Below, in pieces: positions 10,575 to 23,190 of a stretch of DNA of 64,000 nt (the first letter of the stretch is position 1; each line of letters starts with the position of its first letter). Source of the DNA: Serripes groenlandicus (lineage: Eukaryota > Mollusca > Bivalvia > Cardiida > Cardiidae). The notes under the pieces are model-generated. The model did no database searches. It worked only from the letters and a program-made list of their open reading frames with translations, and was not told the DNA's origin. The stretch covers positions 61,763,062-61,827,061 of the forward strand of contig JASEVX010000007.1 of assembly GCA_031761405.1 (NCBI GenBank). Direction: 5' to 3'. The position numbers and the translations under genes were made by a program.

Positions 10575-11239
10575 GTCGTCTGCTGCAGAAACTGGAAATT
10601 GCTCGATGCGAAATTGTGTATCGGTATATAATACGGCGCTGAAGGGTCAGGTCAACACAGGTAATTAGGCCATACCTGCGGTAACTGCGTAGTTTGGTCA
10701 GTTTATTCTTAGTAACCATGCGTGATAGGATTGACCATATGGACTACTTTATAGGGGTCAACCGGTCAAAATATTAAATAATAGATTTAGAAAAAAACGT
10801 GCGCAATGAATAGCCATTTCCATTCTAACTACGCTCTTACAGTTACGTATAGACTGGGTTATCTTTTCAAACATCGTGGGAAAATAAGAAAATCGCATTT
10901 TACCAAACAGTATGGAATATTCTGATATTCTTCATATGGATTTTATCCTTTCAATTTCAATAATCATGTTAGCGTTTCCCGATACAAGGATTGAACTCTT
11001 GTTGCCGATTATATAGACGATCGATTTTGCATTATATCAAGATAGCTACTAGCAATTTAATCTACTGCGTCCTGATTTAACTTTTACTTTATTAGACCAA
11101 TTGTATTATTCTCCGTTAAATTGTCGTTTCTGCAGCCGGCGGCTTGTTGAAAACGGCATTACCTGTTTCCGTGTTTAAATATGTATTTTATGCCACTCCC
11201 GGAGAATAACAACTTTCAGATGTTACGAGATTTAATGAA
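10575..11239. other. Unassigned intergenic stretch
   Basis: AT-rich, with a lone CTGCAGCCGGCGGC block near 11130 that resembles a family A subterminal motif. Nothing else recognised. Confidence 0.35.
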
Positions 11240-11283
11240 TTTATTTATTTATTGGGGTTTTACGCCGCTTTCAACAATATTTC
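11240..11283 (-). mobile_element. SINE tail fragment
   Basis: TTTATTTATTTATTGGGG followed by TTTTACGCCGCTTTCAAC is the reverse complement of the SINE 3' end. Only the last 40 bp remain, directly against a family A1 MITE. Confidence 0.75.
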
Positions 11284-11518
11284 AGTCAACCCTTTTCCCC
11301 TCATACGACAATTCTGAAGCCGACGACTTTGAACGTATTTTGTCAAAACATAGAAAATCTCCATAATTCAATGGATAACCTATGATAAAAAGTTGAAAAA
11401 CATTGTGGCAAAAGGAGAAATTGCACGTTTTGTGCAATTTCTTCTTTTGTCACTATGTTTTCAAAAAGCCGTCTGCTGCAGAGGCGTCAGAAGGCGTCTA
11501 TATGAGACAAAGGGTTAA
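11284..11518 (-). mobile_element. Family A1 MITE
   Basis: The left TTAA has become TCAA; the right TTAA is at 11515-11518. The central hairpin and the CCGTCTGCTGCAGAGGCGTC block are intact. Confidence 0.88.
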
Positions 11519-11647
11519 AGATTGAATGAAGGCTTTCTCCAGAGGCAACCGTGCTAGTTTATTTGAATAGATGGCGAACAGCGGTCCTGACACATCAGCG
11601 CCTTCCGATCTCGATATACTCAAATCACAGAGGTACATCAACACGGC

Positions 11648-11849
11648 TTTACCATTTCCCACATACAACAAATCTGTAGCAGACATCTTTGAAAATATTC
11701 AGGAAAAAGAATGGAAAGCTTCTATAAATGCATGTATAATTATAGAAAAAGGTTGAAAACACGTGAGACAAAAGGAGAAATTGCTCCTTTTGTCACAATG
11801 TTTTCAAAAAGTCGTCTGCTGCAGAAAGCGTTTATATGTTGGAAAGTGT
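11648..11849 (-). mobile_element. Family A2 MITE, short
   Basis: The left end is CCATTTCCCACATACAACAA; the right end is TATATGTTGGAAAGTGTTC. The hairpin is reduced to GAAATTGCTCC and the TTAA sites are lost. Confidence 0.65.
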
Positions 11850-12088
11850 TCACGATAGAATATTCTTCCCTCTGATGTTTTAGATGACTTTTAATACACA
11901 CGTGTCCGAATGCTATAAAAAAGACGTCGATCCATTTCTTGTTATTTAAATTGTTTAAAGAAAAAAATCCATCTCAGCTGTGCACCAATGATGTCATTTG
12001 CATCAATTCCACACCACACTGTCTCAGACACGTGATAGAAATGTCAGGATAAACGTTAAACCTTCATAGTACTGCCATGTAAAAAAAG

Positions 12089-12260
12089 TTAACCATTTCC
12101 CACATGATGATACAGGCGCATATGAAGCAAACGACCTTTGAATTCATTGTGGCATAAGGATAAATTGCTCATGAGTAATTTCCCACAATTATTTCAACAT
12201 GTTCCAATTATTATATTTTCATGATATTTTCTACGTGTTCTGCGTTGATGTCTTTAGATG
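12089..12260 (+). mobile_element. Family A2 MITE, decayed
   Basis: It starts GTTAACCATTTCCCACATGA and carries the GAAGCAAACGACC and AAATTGCTCATGAG blocks. The right end is lost. Confidence 0.5.
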
Positions 12261-12424
12261 CATTGAGATAATTGTTTTTAACCATCTATCCACCAATGAA
12301 GTTTATACGTAGCAAGATCTGCATCACTTCTATGGTATGGAGACAAATTAGCTGCCATTAAAAGCGGGTTGTAGACAGGGATCCGTTGATACTTCGATGA
12401 AGAAATTGATCCGTTCAATGCTCA

Positions 12425-12580
12425 AATAGGGAAGGAAACATTCAAAATCATTATGGGAAAAGGAGAACTTGCTGTAAACAACAAATTTCTGTTTTCCACA
12501 ATAGTTTCAAATTCAAGTTATTCAACCATATGTCAGTTCTCTACAACGAAATTATACTTTCAATATTTATTTTTTTCTTT
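12425..12580 (+). mobile_element. Family A2 MITE, heavily decayed
   Basis: Only the ATTATGGGAAAAGGAGAACT stretch and the facing TTTCCACAATAGTTTCAA remain recognisable. Confidence 0.35.
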
Positions 12581-12659
12581 TTCAAATGCTTTCAATACAG
12601 ACTTTTCCATGCAAGGGGATGTTTTAATCATTTGGTTGGTATTTAAGGTCCTTCAACTA

Positions 12660-14909
12660 ACAACAAAGCAATGAAAATACAAAGGCATAAATATAATTTA
12701 TAGTTTTTAATTGATATTTTTCAACTATTTTCTCTTCTCACTCCTCTGTTTCCATATAAAAATACTCTTTTAAATATATTTATATACAATACAAACAAAT
12801 TACACATGCAGAATGAACTGCAATAAATAAATTAGCATAGCCAAATACAGCTAGCCTGTCTTGTATCATTTAAATCAGGTGAACCATCACTTTAATTTCC
12901 AAACTAAATTCTCCAGGTTTTATAAAATGAATAATTTTGAGCAGAAAAAATTCAGAGGAATAATTTTCCCCCTCATTTATCATTCATTTCAGATAATCTC
13001 AATTGCTATCATACTGTGATGAATATCACCCGAAATTCTTAGAATAATGAAGTAAATGCCACAAAATTTATGATTTAGTCAAAAATGTATACCCAGCATT
13101 CTCCCCATAGTGTTTGTCCACCAGATTTAAAGACACAATGACATAATAAATAGCGATTGTATGTACAAATGATACAGTGTTTATTGAGAGTAAGCTAGCT
13201 CATCATAACTTGTTTGATTTTCATAATTACTTCCTTAATATTTTATCAGATCTTACAGGCTATAGATCAAGTTAAAAACCAATACTTCCTTTTCCCCTTT
13301 TGAACAAAATCCCCTTCCAAAATTAATTATTTATAAAAAAAATTATATTTGACAGTAGTATTTTTCTTAAGATTATAATGAGCTAAAAGTATTTTGAAAT
13401 CAATAGTAACTTAAACAAAGAGATTAAATTAAATATTAGTGATAAAATACACCCTTTATTCTATAAAACATAGGGGGTTCGTTGATACTGTTATACCCTT
13501 ATTTCCAACAAGTCTAAAACTGAAGGAAATGCCTTCATTGTGTGATAAATTAAAATAATAGATTAAGGTGAGGAATAGTAAATATTCAAGGTTTCTTTGT
13601 GAAAGAAAGAACCTCATGTTGAGTTTAGTGAGTAAACACAAAGGAATAGATATAGGTATTAAAGTGATAATACAGCATTTTAACATCAGATTAATTTGCT
13701 ATTTTCTACAGAAAATATAGTGAAAGGTCGAATTGAAATTCAATATTTCTTTCTTTACCACTACAAAGAGAAGAAAAATAAGACAAGACCAAGAAGTTGA
13801 TGTATGCTAAGCTAGACAATAATTTCTCATTACTGTGTGTCAATGTAATAGTTATAAAAAATATGAGCAATGGTCAATAAATAATGATTTTTGGCAGAGA
13901 TATCGGCTTTTTAAGTTAACAAAAACTCATTATTTCAGCACCGATTTGTGGAAACAAAATTTCATTTCAGGAATGACAATATTCTTTTATCAGTGAGTAC
14001 ATGCTAATATAAATACAGGTTTCACAAATTCCCTCGGCTATTTTTAAACTCTTCAACAAAAAAGCTATCCAACACTTGAAGAAGCAGAATTGTATTGTCT
14101 AAAATATATGCCATTACTTATTCAAAGAAATGGCTCTAGTTTCGACAATTTATTTCACAATTCAATAAAGCCTCATTAAACCTTGTCTGAGGGAATATCA
14201 TTATCAGAACTTAATTAGTCCTCTTCTCAATATTTGCATTGAAATGGCAGTGTTTTGGACTGTTGTTTTTTGGATTAACAGTCACAGAATGAAAACACAA
14301 CACATACTCTCATGACGACATTCAGAGCACACCATACAAAGTACCTTGTTTGAACCATTTGCAAGTGATTTAATTTTTGATCAAGAAAGACATTTCTTTC
14401 TGAATTTTCAATAATGAAAGTGATTTTAGGTGATGTATTAAATGCTGTTGTTTTAAAATACTTTGGATATCTCACTTTTCTTGTAAAGAATCCTGGTCCT
14501 ATATTGGCATGAAGATGGAAATATTTTGCTAAAAGGTTAAAACAAGGTCACATACACTCTTCATTTTCTCATATTCATTTACGCAAATAAATAACTCATT
14601 CTTTCTCAGTCTATTTACATATGCACAGAATTTTAAATTCCTGATATAATGACAATTACGTCCATTCACTAGTGATCACATGCAAGGAAAGTCTCTGCTT
14701 GGCAGAAAGGACCTCCAACTCCTATTCATGATTTTTGTCTCTCATAAAATCCAGCTCCTTTTCTGGTAATGAAAGAATTTACACAATCCAGCCACTTTGT
14801 AACTTGGATGAATGTAATGTAAATGCATAGCTGCTCCCTGAGTTTGGCAGTGGACAAATTTAAAATTGCACTGTTATTTGGTGTCACTTTAAGTCCACAG
14901 TTTTCGTTA
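12660..14909 (-). other. Repeat-free AT-rich tract, probable 3' UTR of the PIM-like kinase
   Basis: This 2.25-kb tract lies directly downstream of the kinase stop codon and contains none of the repeat families that fill the rest of the window. On the minus strand it has many ATTTA pentamers and several AATAAA signals (for example near 13,183 and 13,455). Vertebrate PIM mRNAs are known for AU-rich unstable 3' UTRs. UTR status and its end point are inference; the base composition alone would produce many ATTTA motifs. Confidence 0.4.
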
Positions 14910-16751
14910 TTAAATGGATTCCTGACTGCTCATTGACTGTCCATCTATAGAATCGGATTCACTATTGTTTCGAATCATTTTGTCCTTTTGACTAGTGCTA
15001 TGAATGTATGTTGAATCGGTCATCCATGGGTGTTCCAGGATTTCTTCGACTAATGGACGTTCTGATGGACGAATGGACAGGCATTTCTGGATCAGGTCTT
15101 GGACTTCTGTAATTATAAAATGGAAAAGAATATTAAAATAACTGCTTTGGTATCAGAGTTGATGTTGCAGATAATTTTATTGGTTTTGGAAGTTTTTAGA
15201 TATATGCTCAAGAATATATTAATTTTTTACCCAATTAGAATAAAAGTTGATCTTGTCTTTTACATCATGAACTGAACTTTTTCTTGAATTTGAATATTTT
15301 ATTACATGAAATTTTAATAAATTTTGAGCAATACTAACCTAATGAGACTTTACATTTGCGACAGTTGAAGTCAAGTTCTGCTTTGACTATTTGTTCATCT
15401 TGTTCAAATGGAATGTCACCAAACACCATATCATACAAGAGAATACCCAATGACCAAACTGTGGCTGATCGACCATGATAACGATGATACTGGATCCATT
15501 CTGGGGGACTATATACTCTGGTTCCTGAAAAACACAAGTAAAGAAAACTATAAATATTTGAAGAAAAAAAATGATAACTTTCCGAGAGCTGCTAGTTAAA
15601 CAGATTTCATAATAATTGATAGAATTCAAATTTCTTTTCAGAATACAACCGATGAAGTCCGAAATATTGTTAATGAATATTTTTAGATGAAGTTTCAACT
15701 TCTTTACAATTTTTTCATATCTTCAGATTTTTTTTTAACAGATGACTTCAACATTTCTACTACATATACTCATATAGTCTACATTTTTACAAATTATAAA
15801 ATGCTATTTAAAGTGCATTTAGTTGAGAAATTCAAGATTCAATTTTGAAGACTCCACAAATATCCACGAAATGATAACTTCTCCACTTACCATCAAATGT
15901 GAGGTAGACTGTATCCTTGAGGAATGCACCAGAACCAAAGTCAATGAGTTTTAATTCTCCAGTTTTCAGGTCTACTAGAATATTTTCGTCCTTAATGTCT
16001 CTGTGTACAACTCCATTTCTCTGAACACTTATCACAGTTTCTATAACTTGTCGGAAGAAATTTTTCGCTGTGTTTTCATCTAAAGCACCTTTTTCAGTAA
16101 TGTAGTCAAATAAATCCTTCACTATTTCTGGTCGTTCCATAATTATAATGTACGACTGTCGCATCTCAAACCAATCCAGTAATTTGATAACTCCATCTAA
16201 ATGCGACACTTTTTTCAACAAACATATTTCCATTGGAACATTTTGACCATTGAGCTGGCCCCATTCTGTGACCTTTTCCCTGTAAATGTGTTTAATGGCC
16301 ACCTGAAAGATAAAAATAAATATATGTTTAATTAAAGTTAGATATATTTCTAGACTAGACAATTCATACGAAAACAAATAGCAATTCACATTTCAGAAAA
16401 AAAATATTCCGCGAAACAATCAGCGATATCTTATTTTACGAAACCCCGATGTTTACCTGCATGTTATCTTTTCGTCGTGTTCCACTGTAAACGGTACCAA
16501 AACCTCCACTGCCCAAAACTGGGCCCACATTGTAACTCTTCAGAAGTTGCTGAGGATCTTTGCCTGAAAATATAAAGTATGAAAAACCGTAAGTTTCGAT
16601 GTCTACGAAAAAGTATATAAAAAATCGACAATTGATAAAAATCAACCAAGTTTTAGCCCTAATTAAGTCATTAACGCATGGACTTACATTGTCTGTCTCT
16701 TTCTTGATAAGTCGTTGAACAATTAAATAATCCTAATTTTCCTTTCAACAT
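14910..16751 (-). CDS. PIM: PIM-family serine/threonine protein kinase, five coding exons
   Basis: This gene encodes a constitutively active type of Ser/Thr kinase. PIM kinases phosphorylate survival, translation and cell-cycle substrates in cytosol and nucleus. Coding exons, in order: 16751-16688, 16563-16457, 16302-15891, 15524-15339, 15106-14910 (stop TAA at 14912-14910). All junctions are GT-AG with agreeing phases (1,0,1,1), giving 321 residues, close to vertebrate PIM1/PIM3. Visible motifs: glycine loop GSGGFG 39-44; VAIK lysine K61; E82 in the C helix; hinge ERPE (113-116) with the proline typical of PIMs; HRDIKDEN 157-164; DFG 178-180; SPPEW in place of APE. The last exon supplies the C-lobe end (RPSERP, HPW) and a short Ser-rich tail. 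There is no regulatory domain, as is usual for PIMs. The start at 16751 opens a 21-codon exon that joins in phase. The single gene cannot be assigned to one vertebrate paralogue. Confidence 0.93.
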
Positions 16752-18107
16752 GTTTGTACTACTGTCAAAATATCCACAGACAGTAGTCTCGTTTGTAAGA
16801 CGATAGCGTTTTCACGTCTATCCACTACGACTTAAAACTTGGTTATGTTTCGTTCAAAACATTGAGCTAGTACTATGAACGTTAACCCGATGTGTACCGT
16901 CAAAAATCTAGAGCGGTTATTGCGCGCTTTTTGGCGCTGTTCCAATTATTCATTTTTTTTCAAACCAAATAAATATATACTAAAATTTTATCTAAAATGT
17001 GAAGCTGCAAACGTATTCTGAATAAAACTTTTAAATGTTGTTCTTGAAAATGTATATTGTTATGTAGACTTGGAACTATTTTCTTAAACGGAGGAACACG
17101 TCTAGATGTGTTATTGGGTTGGCCGATAGCCAATTTTTTTTACCGTGTCGCTCGCTAGTTTACATTCGTGAAATTCCTAAGTTTCAGCCAATCACGTGGC
17201 TTCCCGCGTTTATCATGATTCATGATTATTCCCACCCAAATTCATAAGGAAAGTTTGATGTTTTAGTTTCACATAGGGTCATTGCGTATTTAACTCATTA
17301 TTTTCGGGTTTTGACGCCATCTTTTTTTAAATAAATATTATATATCGATTTAATAGTTTGCTCTAATGGGTATTCTTACTGCGACACATCTATGGGTCTA
17401 ATTGGTCTTATAAATGCAGATCGAAATGTGAATTCTGTTCAATCTATGTCGAATTAATAAATTCTAGATAAACACATCGATCTTAGTTTAAACTTGTTTC
17501 ATAACAAACACACCTAGTTCACCGATGTGCCGTGACGGGAGGACCAAAGATCTGTCTATCCCATCCCTTAAGATAATATACGATCTGCGGTTTGAAAATT
17601 GCCTTTGCTTTCTTGTTTGATGATAGCCCGTAGGTAATGTACTGAGTAACTGGGCTGGGCTGGTTTAATGATACCTGTTGTTTTCAACAATCTTCATTAA
17701 TTTGTTCATGTTAATCGTTTAATCGTTGAGTAATTCACTGCGTTGCTCTCAAGAATTAAGGTCAGAGTTTGCGTGAAAAGGTAGAGTGTTTTGGGTAATG
17801 TAACCAACCGTTGATTCTTTAAAACGTGATAATTCGATATTTCAAAAATATCCCACCAGTCGCAGGTAATATAAACAAGTTTTTCCCACGGATTGCCGTA
17901 ACTTTCTGTTTGTATATTATTTTGGTGCGTAGTTTCCGTGTATATAAATAGAACATAAACAATCCAAATAACCCAATAGTTTTGTATTCACGACGGACTA
18001 CCCTAACAACTGAAAATCGATACCCTGTGATCAAATATTTCTCTAATGTTAATATATAGGTATTACCCTATCCTTAACACCGTGAGACTTACTTTACAAC
18101 CTTTATA
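16752..18107. other. Upstream region of the kinase gene, unassigned
   Basis: The first 200 bp should hold the 5' UTR and promoter, but I see no convincing TATA box or initiator. No known repeat family occurs here, in contrast with most of the window. No other gene recognised. Confidence 0.35.
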
Positions 18108-18297
18108 TTAACCCTTTTCCTCATACGACAATTCTGCAGCAGACGACTTTGAACATCTTTTGTCAAAAACTGGAAATGACTAAAAGTGGAAAACATTGTG
18201 GCAAAAGGAGAAAGTACACGTTTTGTGCAATTTCTTCTTTTGTCACTATGTTTTCAAAAAGCCGTCTGCTGCAGGCGTCAGAAAGCGTCTATTATTA
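18108..18297 (-). mobile_element. Family A1 MITE, one end truncated
   Basis: TTAA at 18108-18111, then ACGACAATTCTGCAGCAGAC and the CCGTCTGCTGCAGGCGTC block. Sequence stops at GCGTCTATTATTAATG without the terminal GGGTTAA. Confidence 0.85.
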
Positions 18298-19690
18298 ATG
18301 TTTGCCAACCTGTATGCCTCCGTTAGTATTTTCTCATAGTACTGATTTCTTATGATCAGACAATTATGCTTTCTGTTTACAATTTTATCAACTATGGCTC
18401 AGCATGCACAATTTAATATTTGGTCAGGTCCAAACAAAAATGGTGAAATTATAGGAAGAGGGAACGAGGTCAACGGATGCAAGATTTAACGTAATAACAC
18501 GAAACAGACACATCTTACCAGACGCACACGTAATGTTATACATGTATGAGATTATAGCATACGAATAGTTGTGGTGTAATTGGGGTTCATAGGGACGCGG
18601 AACATAGGATATTTGACCTAGTTTTTTTTTACTATGCCATCTGTCGTAAATGTGCGATAGACAAATATTAGAATTTGACATGAGTGTGCCAACAACCAAT
18701 ATATGTGTCTACATGTTTAACGCAGATTTTGAAAGAATTATTGAAGACCTACGGAAAATTTCGGTTATACAAAGAACTATTTTTGTTCAGATCTTCATCT
18801 ACTTAGTTTCATATTAAGGCGCCGTACCCATTTGAAATAAGAAAACAAAGGGATATATATTTTGTAGTTTTCAGACAGAGATATTTACTTATTTTCAAAC
18901 AGTTAGATTAGAAACGACTTGGTTTGCAAATGAACTGTGCTCATGTAAACAAAATATATCAACATCTTACAGTTATTCATATTTACCATTCAAATGTTGC
19001 TTTTAAAAGCATTTAACTATTCGTTGCTTTTTTGTGATAATTATATTTGCTTGTTTGATGAAATTATGACACCCCTTGAATGCCTTGACAATTAATTCAT
19101 AAAACAAAGTGCGGGAAATATCACATTACGAGAGACGTACCTATGAGGAAGTGCTGAATGACAGGTGTAACTATTTATCAATTAATCTTGCAATATTGAG
19201 GGTAAAGTGACAGGTTAAATACCCCCGGGGTACTTTCTTATCATTACAGGGAAATGTGACGGGTACAAACTGGCCAATTAATAGAAGGGAAACAACTCGT
19301 ACATTTGATGTTCGGGATAGTGCGACTTGTATAATAGCATTAACTCCCTTGTTTTACACAAGCTTCTGCGCCCACTGGATCAAATAAAGTCAAGGGACAA
19401 AAGTCATTGACCAACCAAATCGGCCCTGTACATTTCAATTTTTTTTTTAATGTCTAGATGTCCTCACATTTGTATAAAAATTCATGCTCTGGGTAGACTG
19501 TTTAGTTGCACATGTAGTTTACGTGTATGCATTGCAAAAATAGCTCATATCTATTACAGACGTTTCATTCGATCGAAAAGGCATCTTATAGGTGTTAGTC
19601 GAAAAGCTCAAATTGTACCATTATTGTCAGGAAGATATTTCCTTGATTGTTTAAAAGTCCCTTGTTAAGATAAAACATCTTTTTAAAACA
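18298..19690. other. Unassigned intergenic stretch
   Basis: No gene or interspersed repeat recognised. A segment around 19,030-19,115 (CTTGAATGCC ... AATTAATTCATAA) resembles 26,165-26,215, suggesting a low-copy repeat. Confidence 0.35.
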
Positions 19691-19721
19691 CTTCATATAT
19701 ATATATATATATATATATATG
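19691..19721. repeat. (AT)n microsatellite
   Basis: An uninterrupted run of about 13 AT dinucleotides. Confidence 0.95.
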
Positions 19722-20250
19722 ATGTAGTTCTTATCGAGGTCGAAGAGAGATAACTCGTACATTATGGGATACAACAGTAATCAGTTCAACCTTGGATTAC
19801 CTCCCATTGATAGAGACACAGTTGAGTGAATGGCATTATATTTAAAGGATAGCTTGTCTTCTACGATTGATATTTATGAATCAAGAATATAAATAGAAAC
19901 CCATGGCCTTCTTATTATATTAAATGAACCGCATCTTGAGTTTTTATTGCTACATTTTCTTTCTGTTTTATTTATTAAGGATGCACCTGAGGCTTAGACA
20001 TGATCAGGTTTGCTGCAAGGAACCTGATTGCATCTAGGTGTATATGTATGATTATTCCAATGACAGGTTAATTTTTCATGACCTAGATCTGATATCAAGG
20101 AAAATTCATTTTCAAAATGATCTCCAAATACAATTGTAGCCAGTGTAAAGACGTTCGAGACGAATTAGAAAAAAAATAACGTCAAAGCAATTGTGGTCAC
20201 CGAAGACCCAGATCAGCGATGCACTCCGCTCAAAATAACCGCAATTTTCG

Positions 20251-20418
20251 GTGTGGCATTAACTTATATGTTGTAATTTTATCTATAATGTTATGTTGTT
20301 CATATAACATGTTATGCTATAAATGTTCCCGTCTATTTCAGTGTGGCATTTAACTTATATGTTGTAATTCATCTATAATGTTATGTTGTTCATATAACAT
20401 GTTATGCAATAAATGTTA
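20251..20418. repeat. Two-copy 90-bp tandem repeat with internal palindrome
   Basis: Copies begin at 20251 and 20341, both with GTGTGGCATT. Each contains ATGTTATGTTGTTCATATAA, an imperfect palindrome. Divergence is only a few bases and a 2-base indel. Confidence 0.88.
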
Positions 20419-20780
20419 AATTTTACGTACCATTATGAGATAAAGATAAAAACGTATTACAATGTTTCTAAATCCGTCTGTAAAAACTTTCATGTCTGAA
20501 AAGTGGTTCTCATTTCAACAATAAAAAAAAGTTATTTTCGTAACAACCCTCTTAACGTTTTACGTGGCATTATGAAGCATGTACATTATTAAAATGGAAT
20601 ACATTTTTATAAGCAAATGATTTTATGAGAAAGAGAAATGTCGACTTTATTCCGACCTGTTTTCAAAGATCGTCCATTGCATTTGCATCGAAAGATATAT
20701 GCATCAGAATGGGTTTTGTAATCTAGAAAAGGGTTTCAGAATCAAGAAAAGGGTTTCTGAATCTAGTCCTAGAATATAAC

Positions 20781-21002
20781 ATAACCATCTCCCAAATATC
20801 AGTATGCAGTAGACTTATTGTTCAAGCATACAGACAACAATATGAACAATTTCAATGCATGAAAGTATATTTATTTGAATTAAGAGTTGAAAACACTTTG
20901 ACAAAAGAAAACGGTAAATATGAGTAATTTTGTTGTATTGCCACGATATTTTAAATCAGTGGCAGATTCTTCAAAATACGGCTGTAAGAGGGAGGAAGTT
21001 AA
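20781..21002. mobile_element. Family A2 MITE, decayed
   Basis: The GAGTTGAAAACACTTTGAC stretch and a terminal GAGGGAGGAAGTTAA remain. The hairpin is eroded. Confidence 0.4.
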
Positions 21003-22149
21003 CAGTTGTAGAACACATATCTTAAATAACTTACAAAACTCCATATTTCAATGTGTAACTTCCTTTAATCCAAGTGTTAAATCAATTTAAATCCTCGAAG
21101 TGCACTGAACAACCTCTTGTCTTGGTTATCATAAAAACTAAACGTGAACCTCATGTACAAATCGCCTTCTAGAATCGAATATACATTGTCAGTTTGGCGC
21201 GTGACTTTTTATACACTAAGTAAACATTGTTGTGACCCGAACTAAACTCTATTCACTCAATACTTGTCACAGCCAATCAACGACCTTTGAGAAACTCAAC
21301 TAACCCGCCGATGGGTCGAAATCATAGATGAATGCACCTATAGGTGATTGTTATGTCACATTTGCCAACGGATGATTGCCATGGGTGTTTCGGGACATAA
21401 AGAGTTTAAAACAATTATACACCGATGGGGAAAAAGGAAATTGGGTGATTGGATTAATTGACTTCACAAGGAAGTTTGGCCGACTAATGAACACATTTTT
21501 GAAAAAATAAATGCTTTAACAAAGATCTACTCTCAATTCATCTGGCGGCATTTTAGAACAGAATATTGTTTCCAAAATTATAAATAGGAAATATAAAATT
21601 TGTCTTGAATGGATCGAAATTTTATTTATTGAAACTGAACGCAATTTGTGAAATAATAAACAAAAATGAAAATATTTTCCATTGTTTTGATTGCATTAAT
21701 ATACAGGACATTTTTCGAATAATATCAAACATCAACGGAATGTTTGAAAGAATAAGAAACATACACATCTTTTCTGAATTATTTGGTTGCATTGATATAT
21801 ATACAGGACATTTTTTAGAATACTATCAAACATCTTAAGACGGAAATATCAGATTATTTTGAATTGAGATGTCGATGGACCTACAAACCACACTCATTCA
21901 CAATCTTTTAAATCGACCGATTTTGTTTTTATTGAAGCAGAAAACGCCAATACATCGGTCACTTCTCCATTTTCTATATTGTTTTGTCAAAGATGCATTT
22001 GTTCTTCGAAATAAAGGTAGGCAGGGGATTCTTTGTTAATGCTATGGGCATGCACAGGCTCATCTCCGGGTCTTTAAAGATCACGGATTAAGCTAATCCG
22101 CTTTGTGCCTGATGCAATTATATTAACTACCACAGTAATAAACATGTAC
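21003..22149. other. Unassigned stretch with a small imperfect duplication
   Basis: About 50 bp near 21,690-21,735 (ATTGCATTAATATACAGGAC) recurs at 21,788-21,837. A 77-codon open frame over it is not convincing as a gene. Nothing else recognised. Confidence 0.4.
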
Positions 22150-23190
22150 ATTTCAGGTGTGGAAATGACAATGTAGGTGTTGTCGATAAATATACTTATC
22201 TAGGCCAAGTTCTGAACGAATACTCGGACTACAATGTTACAGCAAAAGTAGTTTGCTCAGAGTGCTGGTCGCGAGATTGGTCTTATTGTTTCATAATGTA
22301 AAAGTGTTGGGGGAGTTCCTTACGACGCTTTTACAAAGTTATACGACTCTATGGTGTGGCCCGTGATCAACTATGGTGCGCCTATATGGGGCGTTAAAGT
22401 ATACTCTTGTATAACTAACCGCCGTACAAAACAAGGCCATGCGTTTCTTTCTGTGATTTGGAAAGTTTACACCAAATGATACTGTTTTGGGTGAAATGGC
22501 AAGGGTTCCATCCACTGTACGCCAGTGGAAATCTGTTGCGGGCTATTGGTGTAACCTATGTAACTTAGTTTTGCAACGCATAAACAAGCGAGTAGCACTC
22601 TGGGCAGATAGTAGAGCTAATAAATATTTTAAAACTTAGTTTTATTATGTCAAAGAGCAGATTTCTAAACTTGCTATAGACTATTCTTAAACTATCCCCT
22701 ACATAAAGGCACTTTCGTCAGTACTATACAGGAACCGTTAATGTATGCTTTTAATAATGATTGGATAAAGAGAATTAATAAATATGAAAGTAAAGGTGAC
22801 AAGGGCAGAAATAAACTTAGAAACTATTGTACAATGAAAACTAGTTATTTTACAGAACATTACTGTAAATTAATATTGCCCCCAACACATAGGTCAGCTT
22901 TGAGTAAGTGTATATGCGGTGTTGCACCTATTAGAAACTGGTAGGTACGAAAGTCTGGCTATAAAATGACCGTCTCTGCCCATTTTGCGACGTCGTTGAG
23001 ACTGAAATACATGTTTTATTTAATTGTCAACTATATGAACAATTACGTAAATGGCCCTTACGATCAACCCTTTATTTGCCAATCTGCCCGATATAGATAA
23101 GTTAAATAAAGATAAATTTATATTATCAAATAGGGAGATAGTAAGAATTAGTGTCAAAACCTATTATAATATTTTAAATAGTAGATAATT
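22150..23190 (+). pseudogene. Decayed non-LTR retrotransposon (LINE), C-terminal part of the reverse transcriptase ORF
   Basis: Fragments in shifting plus-strand frames match the end of a LINE polymerase. KYTYLGQVLNEY near 22,180 matches the post-catalytic YLG motif, YDSMVWPVINYGAPIWG near 22,341 the thumb region, and a terminal CPFC...H...FNC zinc-like motif lies near 22,978-23,030. Several frameshifts and stops separate them, and the catalytic YxDD region and all 5' sequence are missing. The motif order suggests an L2/CR1/Jockey-type clade, which I cannot fix further. The AT-rich sequence to about 23,735 may be its 3' UTR. Confidence 0.75.

Noticed and set aside
22741..22944. Independent small gene of 67 codons
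   Set aside because: It is one surviving frame of the decayed LINE polymerase domain that extends on both sides in other frames.
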